This document shows, piece after piece, positions 1-5,556 of a stretch of DNA of 9,076 nucleotides. The notes under the pieces are model-generated. The model had not been told where the DNA came from, made no database searches, and saw only the letters and a list, made by a program, of their open reading frames with translations. The translations under genes were made by a program, and so were the position numbers. Each line of letters starts with the position of its first letter. Within the stretch, counting starts at the first letter, position 1. The stretch spans positions 1 to 9,076 of the forward strand of contig CANQLN010000037.1 of assembly GCA_947624695.1 (NCBI GenBank), given 5' to 3'. Origin of the DNA: an uncultured Bacilli bacterium. GTDB taxonomy: Bacteria > Bacillota_I > Bacilli_A > RF39 > UBA660.

Positions 1-67
1 CGTAGGACTCGAACCTACGACCGCCCGGTTATGAGCCGGATGCTCTAACCAGCTGAGCTAGAGGTCC
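1..67 (-). tRNA. tRNA-Ile2 (anticodon CAU), 3' end cut by window edge
   Basis: Read on the minus strand, this gives a tRNA cloverleaf: acceptor 5' strand GGACCTC, D arm GCTC...GAGC with GGTT in the loop, anticodon stem TCCGG/CCGGG around loop CTCATAA (anticodon CAT at 33-31), and T arm GTAGG/CCTAC with TTCGAGT. The last six acceptor bases and the discriminator lie beyond base 1. CAU can belong to initiator Met, elongator Met or Ile2. The anticodon stem lacks the three G-C pairs of initiators, and the acceptor start GGACCT, loop CTCATAA and T arm closely resemble the Bacillus tRNA-Ile that reads AUA after TilS converts C34 to lysidine. The Ile2 assignment comes from remembered family sequences, so elongator Met remains possible. 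Confidence 0.85.
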
Positions 68-78
68 ATTGCTTTTTC

Positions 79-107
79 ATTATACTATAATTGTTTTTAA
101 GTTGCAA
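79..107 (-). promoter_or_regulatory. sigma-70 promoter of the tRNA gene
   Basis: On the minus strand, -35 TTGCAA (107-102) and -10 TATAAT (84-79) are separated by 17 bases. Transcription would start near base 72, a few bases before the mature tRNA 5' end at 67. Confidence 0.7.
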
Positions 108-159
108 GTAAACATCAGTAAATTACCAAAATTTTTTCATAGGTTAGCAATATATTATA

Positions 160-168
160 TGTTATACT
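160..168 (+). promoter_or_regulatory. possible extended -10 promoter of the phosphoesterase gene
   Basis: TGT followed by TATACT forms an extended -10 element. No good -35 is present, which is common for extended -10 promoters. The start would fall near 175, giving an mRNA leader of only about ten bases before ATG 185. That argues against an in-frame GTG at 173 as the start codon. Confidence 0.35.
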
Positions 169-184
169 AAAAGTGGGTGAGAAA

Positions 185-1594
185 ATGAAAATAGCGGTTA
201 TTAGTGATATTCATTCGAATATTTTAGCACTTTCCTTAGCTTTAGAAGATGTAAAAAAAGAAAAATGTGAGCAAATTTTCTTTTTGGGAGATTATCTTAC
301 CGATGGACCCAAGGAAAACGAAATAATAAATTTGATCCAAAAATATGGTGATAAAGTAATTTTAGGAAATAGAGAAAAATATTTATTAAATTATGATTCC
401 AGCCAAAAAGATTTTAATAATTATCGTCCCGTTTATTTTACTTATCATAATTTAGAGGTGGCAAGCCTAAATTATTTAAAGTCTTTACCTAACCGCGAGA
501 TTGTTACTATAAATAATTATAAAATATTACTCATTCATGGAGAAGAGTATGGTCATAGTGCTAATTCTATTGAAGAATTATTTGATGAATATATAGCTAA
601 ATATGATTTTGATATTTGTCTTTTTGGTCATACACATAAATATTTAAAAAAAGAATATAAAGGGAAATTGTTTTTAAACCCGGGATCTATTGGGTTACCT
701 ACCGATACCCCTTATTATAAATATCTTATTTTAGAAATAGAAGAAAATATAAATATTAAACTAAAAGAATTTAGAGTCAAAGATACCTATAAAGAATTAG
801 AAGGAGAGTATAAGAAATCTTCTTACTATCAAGAAAATTTTTGTTGGAGTGATTTAATTTTAAGGGGAATTAAAGATGGTAAAGATTATTCAACCTCTTT
901 TATTAGAGAGTTTAATCAAAAATTAACCATTATTGATAAAAATAATCCTTTAGAATTTAATCAATTATGGCAACAATGTTATGAAGAATTTATTCATAAT
1001 TATAATCAAATCGATTATGAAAAATTAGATACCTTATTTAAAGATAACAATCTAAAGACGATTGAGGATTTATACAATTTTTGCCATACTAAGTTAGATT
1101 ATGGTTGGCTCGATATTTATGGCATCATTCATTATGATGGCAATAATAATGAAGACTATGTCTTGCAAAGCCCTTTAGAACTTATGAAGACAAAAGTAGG
1201 CATTTGTTGGGATTATACGGAGTTATATCGGCAATTTTTTAACCATTTAACTTTAAAAAAAGAAACTTATTTATTTTATTATGAGGTAGATGAGAACTTT
1301 TGGCCATCGCATTCGCTATTTGTTTATTATGCTCATAAAAAAGTTTATTGGTTGGAACCCATGCTAGATACTGAGGCCTTTAATTATTCCGGTATTCATG
1401 AGTATGATAATGTAGATAGTTTATTAAAAGACGCTAAAGAAGCCTTTCTTAAAAATGGTAAGTTAAATGGCTTTTTACCCCAAAGTATTGACCCCCAAAA
1501 ACTTTTTTGTTACAAATATCGGGAACCTAAATATCACTTAAATAATCAAAAATTTTATGAACATGTTCAAAATGGCGAGAAAATAAATATTTAA
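185..1594 (+). CDS. metallophosphoesterase fused to a transglutaminase-like domain
   Basis: This 469-residue protein appears to have two enzyme-like halves. Residues 1-200 match the YfcE-like calcineurin phosphoesterase fold: D8-x-H10 in SDIHSN, D36 in GDYLTDGP, N62 in GNRE, H118 in IHG, H149/H151 in GHTH, then NPGS (165-168). These are the usual two-metal ligands, so phosphodiester or phosphomonoester hydrolysis is likely; the substrate is unknown. The C-terminal part (about 290-469) has a Cys-His-acid series typical of transglutaminase/protease-like folds: C341 in VGICWDY, H376 in SHSLF, and E391 or D395 in YWLEPMLD. No signal peptide or membrane helix is seen, so it is probably cytoplasmic. 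I chose ATG 185 because GGTGAG (176-181) is well placed for it; GTG at 173 is in frame but lacks a site. The fusion is unusual to me. The first domain is near certain, the second is a motif-level call. Confidence 0.85.
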   Translation: MKIAVISDIHSNILALSLALEDVKKEKCEQIFFLGDYLTDGPKENEIINLIQKYGDKVILGNREKYLLNYDSSQKDFNNYRPVYFTYHNLEVASLNYLKSLPNREIVTINNYKILLIHGEEYGHSANSIEELFDEYIAKYDFDICLFGHTHKYLKKEYKGKLFLNPGSIGLPTDTPYYKYLILEIEENINIKLKEFRVKDTYKELEGEYKKSSYYQENFCWSDLILRGIKDGKDYSTSFIREFNQKLTIIDKNNPLEFNQLWQQCYEEFIHNYNQIDYEKLDTLFKDNNLKTIEDLYNFCHTKLDYGWLDIYGIIHYDGNNNEDYVLQSPLELMKTKVGICWDYTELYRQFFNHLTLKKETYLFYYEVDENFWPSHSLFVYYAHKKVYWLEPMLDTEAFNYSGIHEYDNVDSLLKDAKEAFLKNGKLNGFLPQSIDPQKLFCYKYREPKYHLNNQKFYEHVQNGEKINI

Positions 1595-1617
1595 AGCTTT
1601 CTTTTTAAGAAAATAAA

Positions 1618-1626
1618 TGGTATAAC
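1618..1626 (+). promoter_or_regulatory. possible extended -10 element before the HNH-like gene
   Basis: TGG plus TATAAC lies in the 50-base gap between the first two genes, with only a weak -35 (TTTCTT, 1598-1603). It could give the small gene its own start. Otherwise the gene is co-transcribed with the phosphoesterase, since no convincing terminator separates them. Confidence 0.25.
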
Positions 1627-1644
1627 TAAAGAAGGGGGAATATA

Positions 1645-2100
1645 ATGGGAGAATATCGGAATCGGATTGTTAAAGAAATACTAATTCAAAGCTTCTATTT
1701 AGAAAGATTAGGATTTGACTTTATGGGTTATTCTTTTTCTTCTTTAGAAGATCTTACTTATCATCATCTTTTAATTCCTCGCTGTCAGTGCAAAAATTTA
1801 GGCTATGGGAATGGTTATTATCTTTGGAATGGGGTTATTTTAAATGGTAATACAGCGCATGAATATTTACATGTTATTGAAAAATTTGATGAAGAGCGTT
1901 TTTTAGCTATTAATAGTGAATTATTAGATGAATTTGTTAAAGGTTATCTAAGTTTAGATAATTTACGTAAAATTGATGATATTTTAACTTCATTTGAAAA
2001 TGAATATGAGGGTAAATTTCATAATAAAAGACTCATTGTTCAAGAAAAATATACGGAAAGATTGTTTCGAACAAGGTCTTTAAGCTTAAAAAGGAAGTAG
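1645..2100 (+). CDS. small HNH-like protein of unknown function
   Basis: A 151-residue soluble protein preceded by a strong ribosome-binding site (GGGGG at 1634-1638, six bases before ATG). The middle has an HNH-nuclease-like order of residues: H40-H41 followed by IPR, C47 and C49, then N62-G63 in a WNGVILN stretch, and H72...H76 in AHEYLH, followed by an acidic helix. HNH nucleases combine an early His, a central Asn and a late His, so a degenerate or compact HNH fold is plausible. The usual pair of CxxC zinc knuckles is absent (only CQC is present), so nuclease activity is uncertain. The C-terminus is basic (RTRSLSLKRK). It follows the phosphoesterase by 50 bases and ends in the stem of a terminator. 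I do not recognise a named family. Confidence 0.7.
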   Translation: MGEYRNRIVKEILIQSFYLERLGFDFMGYSFSSLEDLTYHHLLIPRCQCKNLGYGNGYYLWNGVILNGNTAHEYLHVIEKFDEERFLAINSELLDEFVKGYLSLDNLRKIDDILTSFENEYEGKFHNKRLIVQEKYTERLFRTRSLSLKRK

Positions 2101-2118
2101 TTTTTGGCTACTTCTTTT
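2090..2118. terminator. bidirectional intrinsic terminator overlapping two stop codons
   Basis: The inverted repeat AAGGAAGTAG (2091-2100) / CTACTTCTT (2108-2116) has a seven-base loop. It is followed by T residues on the plus strand and by TTTTT on the minus strand. It ends the HNH-like gene (TAG at 2098-2100 lies in the stem) and the convergent comEB gene (stop 2119-2117). Confidence 0.75.
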
Positions 2119-2602
2119 AATATCCTTTTATTCCTTCTAAAGATTCATCATTTTTGATAAACTCAGCGACATCAATAATGGTAAAATCTTCTTTGGTATT
2201 TCTAACGACAACTTCTTTAATGCCAGCATTAATAATCATTCTTTTACATAGAGCACAAGGCCTTGCATTAGCCACATAAGATTTGTCATTATAATTAATT
2301 CCCACTAAATAAAGGGTTGAATCAAGCATTTTATTGCGTGGGGCAGAAATGATGGCATTTTGCTCCGCATGAACACTTCGACATAATTCATAACGTTCAC
2401 CTCTTGGAATATTTAGTTTTTCCCGGGTACAATATTTTAAGTCACAACAATTTTTTCTTCCTCTTGGAGCCCCTACATAACCAGTGGAAATAATTTCGTC
2501 ATCTTTCACAATAACGGCCCCAAAATTTCTTCTTAAACAAGTACCTCTTTCACTAACCGCTTCCGCAATATCTAAATAATAATTTCTTTTATCAACTCTC
2601 AT
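2117..2602 (-). CDS. comEB: dCMP deaminase (ComEB-type cytidine/deoxycytidylate deaminase)
   Basis: This 161-residue zinc hydrolase converts dCMP to dUMP, the precursor that thymidylate synthase turns into dTMP. The deaminase signature is complete: H78-A-E80 in HAEQNAI (zinc ligand and proton-shuttling Glu) and PCALC (P115, C116, C119) supplying the other zinc ligands. The N-terminal GAVIV and GYVGAPRG stretches and the Cys-rich insert at 52-74 are typical of the dCMP deaminase branch rather than of tRNA adenosine or cytidine deaminases. Length is normal. The start is supported by AGAGG five to six bases upstream of the ATG. In Bacillus the homologue sits in the comE locus but is not needed for competence; here it stands alone, divergent from a polysaccharide deacetylase gene, so it is most likely a nucleotide-pool enzyme. 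Confidence 0.92.
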   Translation of the reverse strand: MRVDKRNYYLDIAEAVSERGTCLRRNFGAVIVKDDEIISTGYVGAPRGRKNCCDLKYCTREKLNIPRGERYELCRSVHAEQNAIISAPRNKMLDSTLYLVGINYNDKSYVANARPCALCKRMIINAGIKEVVVRNTKEDFTIIDVAEFIKNDESLEGIKGY

Positions 2603-2620
2603 AATATACCTCTATAATTA

Positions 2621-2649
2621 ATTATAAAAAAAATCTCTATTTTTGTAAA
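2621..2649 (-). promoter_or_regulatory. sigma-70 promoter of comEB
   Basis: On the minus strand, -35 TTTACA (2649-2644) and -10 TATAAT (2626-2621) are separated by 17 bases, about 20 bases before the comEB start codon. The spacer contains an A/T run. Confidence 0.7.
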
Positions 2650-2687
2650 TGAATATTTGATTATGGGGAATAATAAAAGGGATGGGT

Positions 2688-3833
2688 ATGAAAAAAGAAG
2701 TAGTTTTAAAAATTATTATTGGTCTTTTAATTATTATTAATGGTCTTTTATTAGGTGTCACTTTAACCAAAAGGGAAGATAAAAATATTGATTATTGTTT
2801 TTATGAAAATAATGAAGATTATGTCTTAATTGAGAAAAATAATTTAGGTAATAATTTAGAAAGTTATTTATATAAAGATAGTAATGATAATTATTTAGGC
2901 AAAATATATGAATATGGAAGTAGTAAAGAAGTAAATATTGCGGAGTTAATCAAAGAAGATAAAAGGGAAGACTATGAAAATAAAGTATCTGAATTACTAT
3001 ATTTAAAATATCCTAAGTTTGTAGCGAGTGCTTTACTACAAGAGGACGTTCAAAGAAATTATTTATTAAGAGATAATGAACTTGTTATTTATTTTAGTAA
3101 TTATACTATTACCCCTGTAGTAGAAGAACTTTTATATTTAAAAATAAATTATAATGAAATTAAAGATTATGTTAATTTTACGGTTTTACTTGATAGTGAT
3201 TACCAAATTGAAAGTGGGTATAATTATACAAAAGCGAAAAAAAGTGTCGCTATTAGTTTTGATGATAGTCCTAATAAAGGGAAGACTAATAAAATTTTGG
3301 AGTATCTAGAAGACAACCATTTTCATGCGACTTTTTTTGTCGTTGGTGAAAGAACAATTAATAATGAAAATTTACTTATTAGTATAAAAAATACTGGTAA
3401 TGAAATTGGCTCGCATACTTATAGTCATAGCAATATGCGAAAAATGAGTGCGGCCGCCATTATTAATGATTATGAGAAAATGAATGCTATTTATAAAAAT
3501 TTATTTGCGGAAGATTTGAGCCTTGTTAGACCACCTTATGGTGCCCTTAATAAAAGTGAAGCTAGCATTTTAGATGTTTCTTTTATAATGTGGAGTTTAG
3601 ATACTAATGATTGGCGTTATCGGAATAAAGATTATTTAATTAATTATGTTATAGATAATATTAAAGATGGAGATATTATTCTTTTTCATGATGCTTATGA
3701 ATCAACTGTGGAAGCCATATCTGAATTACTGCCCATTTTATATAGTAAAGGCTATCAAGTAATGAGTGTTTCGGAGTTATTTAATTTAAAAGAAAAACCT
3801 TTAGAGAAAAAGCAAATATATTATAGGGCTTAA
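2688..3833 (+). CDS. membrane-anchored polysaccharide deacetylase (PgdA-type, NodB domain)
   Basis: A 381-residue protein with a short positive N-terminus and one hydrophobic helix (about residues 7-25) acting as signal anchor, so the rest is extracellular. Residues about 35-180 resemble the RsiV/DUF3298-like domain found before NodB in pneumococcal PgdA. The NodB domain (about 186-365) carries all five motifs: SFDDSP with D192-D193, SHTYSH with H243 and H247, RPPYG (281-285), D305/D308-W309, and LFHD with H334. These bind a divalent metal and remove acetyl groups, most likely from peptidoglycan GlcNAc, which confers lysozyme resistance. Motif 1 has Ser where Gly is usual. ATG 2688 is preferred over ATG 2682 because AAAGGGA lies at the right distance only for the former. 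The stop overlaps the convergent gene by four bases. The substrate is inferred. Confidence 0.88.
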   Translation: MKKEVVLKIIIGLLIIINGLLLGVTLTKREDKNIDYCFYENNEDYVLIEKNNLGNNLESYLYKDSNDNYLGKIYEYGSSKEVNIAELIKEDKREDYENKVSELLYLKYPKFVASALLQEDVQRNYLLRDNELVIYFSNYTITPVVEELLYLKINYNEIKDYVNFTVLLDSDYQIESGYNYTKAKKSVAISFDDSPNKGKTNKILEYLEDNHFHATFFVVGERTINNENLLISIKNTGNEIGSHTYSHSNMRKMSAAAIINDYEKMNAIYKNLFAEDLSLVRPPYGALNKSEASILDVSFIMWSLDTNDWRYRNKDYLINYVIDNIKDGDIILFHDAYESTVEAISELLPILYSKGYQVMSVSELFNLKEKPLEKKQIYYRA

Positions 3834-4207
3834 AAAATAGCTAAGTCAACTGTCGAAGAATTATCATCAAGTTCTGTATATAAAGCTAATAATCCGGCCA
3901 CGACAAAGACGATATTAGTTATAATTCTTTCATAGGCTATTTGAATTTTTCTAGGGTTTCCGCTTTTTTTAATTAAATTTAGTTCTTCTTTAGCATGAGT
4001 GTAGAAGTAAAAGTAAATTCCTAGGGCAACCGTTAATAAGACAATATTTATTTTGCGACCAGTTAGTTTATCATTTAGATTATTGGTATCTAAATACTTC
4101 TTTTCAAAATTATTGGCAATTAAAGCAAAGATAACAATAAAAAAATAAATATACCAAATTATATCTTCTTCCTCTAAGTCTTTTAAGCTTCTTAATTTCT
4201 CATCCAT
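3830..4207 (-). CDS. small membrane protein with three predicted helices
   Basis: A 125-residue protein I do not recognise. It has a charged N-terminus (EKLRSLKDLEEED) and three hydrophobic stretches at about 16-32, 53-70 and 94-111, separated by basic loops (KKYLD..., KKSGNPRK), and ends in an acidic tail. It is an integral membrane protein with no catalytic motif that I can see. The ATG at 4207 has no recognisable ribosome-binding site (upstream is T-rich), so translation may be weak, leaderless or coupled to the gene 27 bases upstream. Its stop codon overlaps the stop of the convergent deacetylase gene, with no terminator between them. Two small membrane protein genes in tandem suggest a common envelope role, but no function can be assigned. 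Confidence 0.7.
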   Translation of the reverse strand: MDEKLRSLKDLEEEDIIWYIYFFIVIFALIANNFEKKYLDTNNLNDKLTGRKINIVLLTVALGIYFYFYTHAKEELNLIKKSGNPRKIQIAYERIITNIVFVVAGLLALYTELDDNSSTVDLAIF

Positions 4208-4222
4208 ATTAAAATATATGAA

Positions 4223-4246
4223 AAAAAGAAGCCGCTACTTCTTTTT
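4223..4246 (-). terminator. weak terminator or attenuator between the two small membrane protein genes
   Basis: On the minus strand AAAAAGAAG (4246-4238) pairs with CTTCTTTTT (4231-4223) around a six-base loop that holds the TAG stop of the upstream gene, and the T run continues to 4221. The stem is AT-rich, so partial read-through to the downstream gene is likely. Confidence 0.45.
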
Positions 4247-4522
4247 CTTGTTTAAATAAATACTAATTTTATCTCTTCTTATTTTCATACTTCCGAATAT
4301 AAAGATAAGACTTGCTATTAAAAGCATAATTCCTAAGATAATTTCCCAAATATTGGTATTGGTGGCAAACATAACAATACTAAAAAGAAGACCAGCAATA
4401 CCTATTAGGAATAAACGATCTAAACGAATTTTTAAATTTTTACCAAATTCAGTTTGATAAAATTCTTCTTTAGCTTTAATTTTTTCTTCTTTACTTAAAG
4501 TAGCATATTTACTTTTTAACAT
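4235..4522 (-). CDS. small two-helix membrane protein
   Basis: A 95-residue protein of unknown function. A charged, probably helical N-terminal segment (TLSKEEKIKAKEEFYQTEFG) is followed by two hydrophobic helices at about 37-54 and 58-78, then a strongly basic tail ending in KKKK. The topology by the positive-inside rule would put both ends in the cytoplasm. I start it at ATG 4522 because AGGTGA sits four to five bases upstream. A longer frame reaching TTG at 4567 has no ribosome-binding site, and its first codons overlap the likely -35 box. It is divergent from yceD-rpmF and is followed by the three-helix protein gene. No family is recognised. Confidence 0.7.
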   Translation of the reverse strand: MLKSKYATLSKEEKIKAKEEFYQTEFGKNLKIRLDRLFLIGIAGLLFSIVMFATNTNIWEIILGIMLLIASLIFIFGSMKIRRDKISIYLNKKKK

Positions 4523-4538
4523 GTTATCACCTAAATAA

Positions 4539-4567
4539 ATATTATCATTTATTTCTTGTTCTTGCAA
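4539..4567 (-). promoter_or_regulatory. possible promoter of the two-helix membrane protein gene
   Basis: On the minus strand, -35 TTGCAA (4567-4562) and -10 TAATAT (4544-4539), with a TGA extension, are separated by 17 bases. The predicted start falls at the edge of the ribosome-binding site, so the exact -10 is uncertain. The -35 box is a palindrome shared with the yceD promoter. Confidence 0.3.
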
Positions 4568-4591
4568 TAAATAGTCAGGTTATATTATAAT
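4562..4591 (+). promoter_or_regulatory. sigma-70 promoter of yceD-rpmF
   Basis: -35 TTGCAA (4562-4567), an 18-base spacer and a perfect -10 TATAAT (4586-4591). The transcript would start near 4598, which makes ATG 4600 practically leaderless and favours ATG 4621 as the yceD start. Confidence 0.65.
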
Positions 4592-4620
4592 GATAAAAGA
4601 TGAAAGGCCGAAAGATTAGA

Positions 4621-5100
4621 ATGATAATTGACTTAGATGAATTAAATATTAAAAATAACATAGATATTAATTATGATGTTTTATATGAAGAGGGTATTGA
4701 TAAAAGAATTAAAGGTTTAGAAAAGGCTAAAGTTACGGGAGAAATTACTAAAAATAGCAATGGAAATATTGAACTTAATTGTCTTTTTACAGGCTCTATG
4801 TTAATTGAAGATGCTATTACTTTAGATTTGGTTCCTTATGAATTTAGTATTAATATTGAGGAAGATTTGGAAGAAATCGTGGAAAGTAATGCGGATGTTT
4901 ACGAAAAAATGCAAAATACACTTGATTTAAAAGCTATTTTATGGCAAAATATTGTATTGGAAGTCCCGATTAGTTATACTAAGGAAAAAGATGCACACCT
5001 TAAAGGTGATGGTTGGGAATTAAAAAATGATAATGTTAAGTCCTCTAGTATTGATCCAAGACTTAAGAAATTAGAAGATTTATTGAAAGGTGATGATTAG
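4621..5100 (+). CDS. YceD/YlbN family protein (DUF177), 23S rRNA-associated
   Basis: A 159-residue protein of the DUF177 family, which is nearly always encoded directly before rpmF. Plant and bacterial members have been linked to 23S rRNA accumulation or processing. Features seen: the N-terminal MIIDLDEL strand-helix, a central beta-rich region with 'GEITKNSNGNIELNC...GSMLIEDA' rhythm, and the family's conserved C-terminal end DPRLKKLEDLL. The paired cysteines of many members (CxxC) are reduced to one Cys in the middle strand. The frame is open to ATG 4600, but the promoter position and the usual N-terminus of the family favour ATG 4621, with AAAGG about a dozen bases upstream. It is separated from rpmF by two bases, and the rpmF ribosome-binding site lies inside its last codons. 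Confidence 0.85.
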   Translation: MIIDLDELNIKNNIDINYDVLYEEGIDKRIKGLEKAKVTGEITKNSNGNIELNCLFTGSMLIEDAITLDLVPYEFSINIEEDLEEIVESNADVYEKMQNTLDLKAILWQNIVLEVPISYTKEKDAHLKGDGWELKNDNVKSSSIDPRLKKLEDLLKGDD

Positions 5101-5102
5101 TT

Positions 5103-5288
5103 ATGGCAGTTCCTTTTAGAAGAACAAGTAAAACTAAAAAGAGAATGCGGAGAACTCATTTAAAAAAAGAAGTTGGCGCAGTTACAACTTGTGAAAAATG
5201 TGGTGCCGCAATTAGACCTCATAGAGCTTGCCCAAAATGTGGTAACTATAAAGGTGAAAACGTTTTAAAAGTTGAAGAAGAAAATTAG
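5103..5288 (+). CDS. rpmF: 50S ribosomal protein L32
   Basis: The 61-residue L32 protein of the large ribosomal subunit. The N-terminus MAVPFRRTSKTKKRMRR is diagnostic, and the zinc-ribbon form is kept intact with C30/C33 and C43/C46 (CEKC...CPKC). Having all four cysteines marks the zinc-binding version rather than the Cys-less paralogue many Firmicutes use in zinc shortage. The ribosome-binding site AAAGGTG (5086-5092) lies in the end of yceD, so the two genes are translationally close and share one transcript. A strong terminator follows at once. Confidence 0.97.
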   Translation: MAVPFRRTSKTKKRMRRTHLKKEVGAVTTCEKCGAAIRPHRACPKCGNYKGENVLKVEEEN

Positions 5289-5319
5289 AAATAGCCAAAA
5301 AATTTATGGCTGTTTTTTT
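5289..5319 (+). terminator. intrinsic terminator after rpmF
   Basis: AATAGCCA (5290-5297) pairs with TGGCTGTT (5307-5314), with one G-U pair, and the T run extends to 5319. The T run overlaps the -35 box of the next promoter. Confidence 0.8.
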
Positions 5320-5347
5320 GACAAACAAAGTAAGTATATGTTATAAT
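5318..5347 (+). promoter_or_regulatory. strong promoter of small RNA 1
   Basis: Perfect -35 TTGACA (5318-5323), an 18-base spacer and perfect -10 TATAAT (5342-5347) with a TGT extension. It is the best promoter in the window, and no translated plus-strand gene follows. The same stretch, with two changes in 37 bases, recurs at 5697-5733. Confidence 0.85.
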
Positions 5348-5371
5348 GAATATGTCAAGGAAACTTGAATA

Positions 5372-5417
5372 AAATAAAAAAGGGAATACTTAACATTCTG
5401 TGGTTGAGTACTTACCC
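5372..5417 (-). terminator. probable terminator of the toxin-like mRNA
   Basis: Read on the minus strand, hairpin A (GGGTAAGTACTCAAC at 5417-5403 against GTTAAGTATTCCC at 5394-5382) is followed by TTTTTT and ATTTT (5381-5371), the form of an intrinsic terminator. The stem has one A-C mismatch and two bulges on this strand. It would end the peptide mRNA near 5373. Confidence 0.5.
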
Positions 5418-5429
5418 TAATAAGAGTTT

Positions 5430-5468
5430 GTACTTAATCTAATAATGTAGATTGAGTACTATTTTTTT
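5430..5468 (+). terminator. intrinsic terminator of small RNA 1
   Basis: GTACTTAATCTA (5430-5441) pairs with TAGATTGAGTAC (5448-5459) over 12 positions with one G-U pair. The loop is ATAATG and seven T residues follow (5462-5468). On the minus strand no T run follows, so it acts for the plus strand only. It overlaps the stop codon of the peptide gene. Confidence 0.8.
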
Positions 5469-5548
5469 ATAGATAGAATCATCAAAGATACTATTAATAA
5501 AATGATAATTAATATTAGAAACGAGATTAATAAATCTTTTTTCTTCAT
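5459..5548 (-). CDS. small hydrophobic toxin-like peptide (candidate type I toxin)
   Basis: A 29-codon frame, too short for routine gene calling. The peptide begins MKKKD, has an unbroken run of Leu/Ile/Val with a few Ser, Phe and Met (residues 6-27), and ends KK, then TAG. It would be a single membrane-spanning helix with positive ends, the design of type I toxins such as TxpA, BsrG and Fst that damage or perturb the membrane. The sequence does not match any of these that I remember. Gene-like signs: AAAGGGGG (5565-5558) nine bases before ATG, its own -10/-35, and a convergent small RNA. The binding site seems masked by a hairpin, as expected for a translation-controlled toxin. An alternative is a harmless small membrane peptide (leader or holin-like). 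Confidence 0.65.
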   Translation of the reverse strand: MKKKDLLISFLILIIILLIVSLMILSIKK

Positions 5549-5556
5549 AATACCAA

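Larger units (their letters stand above)
5354..5468 (+). ncRNA. candidate antitoxin small RNA 1, antisense to the toxin-like mRNA 3' region
   Basis: An RNA of about 115 bases is predicted from the start (near 5354) to the T run. In order it holds: a small hairpin TCAAG/CTTGA with a GAAA tetraloop (5355-5368), an A-rich linker, hairpin A (GGGAATACTTAAC at 5382-5394 against GTTGAGTACTTACCC at 5403-5417, with bulges), a short linker, and the terminator hairpin. It has no credible reading frame. It converges on the peptide gene at 5548-5459, overlaps the last codons and stop, and is fully complementary to the predicted 3' untranslated region. That is the arrangement of type I antitoxins such as RatA and SR4. 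Its function is inferred from layout only; expression is not shown. Confidence 0.6.

Noticed and set aside
1591..1613. Terminator after the phosphoesterase gene
   Set aside because: The only inverted repeat (TTTCTT/AAGAAA) is short, AT-only in its core and lacks a T run.
4523..4567. Longer N-terminus of the two-helix membrane protein starting at TTG 4567
   Set aside because: No ribosome-binding site precedes TTG, and the segment overlaps the likely -35 box; ATG 4522 has AGGTGA correctly placed.
5352..5372. Six-codon frame ATGTCAAGG... at the start of small RNA 1
   Set aside because: The ATG lies at or before the predicted transcript start, and the sequence is better explained as a tetraloop hairpin.
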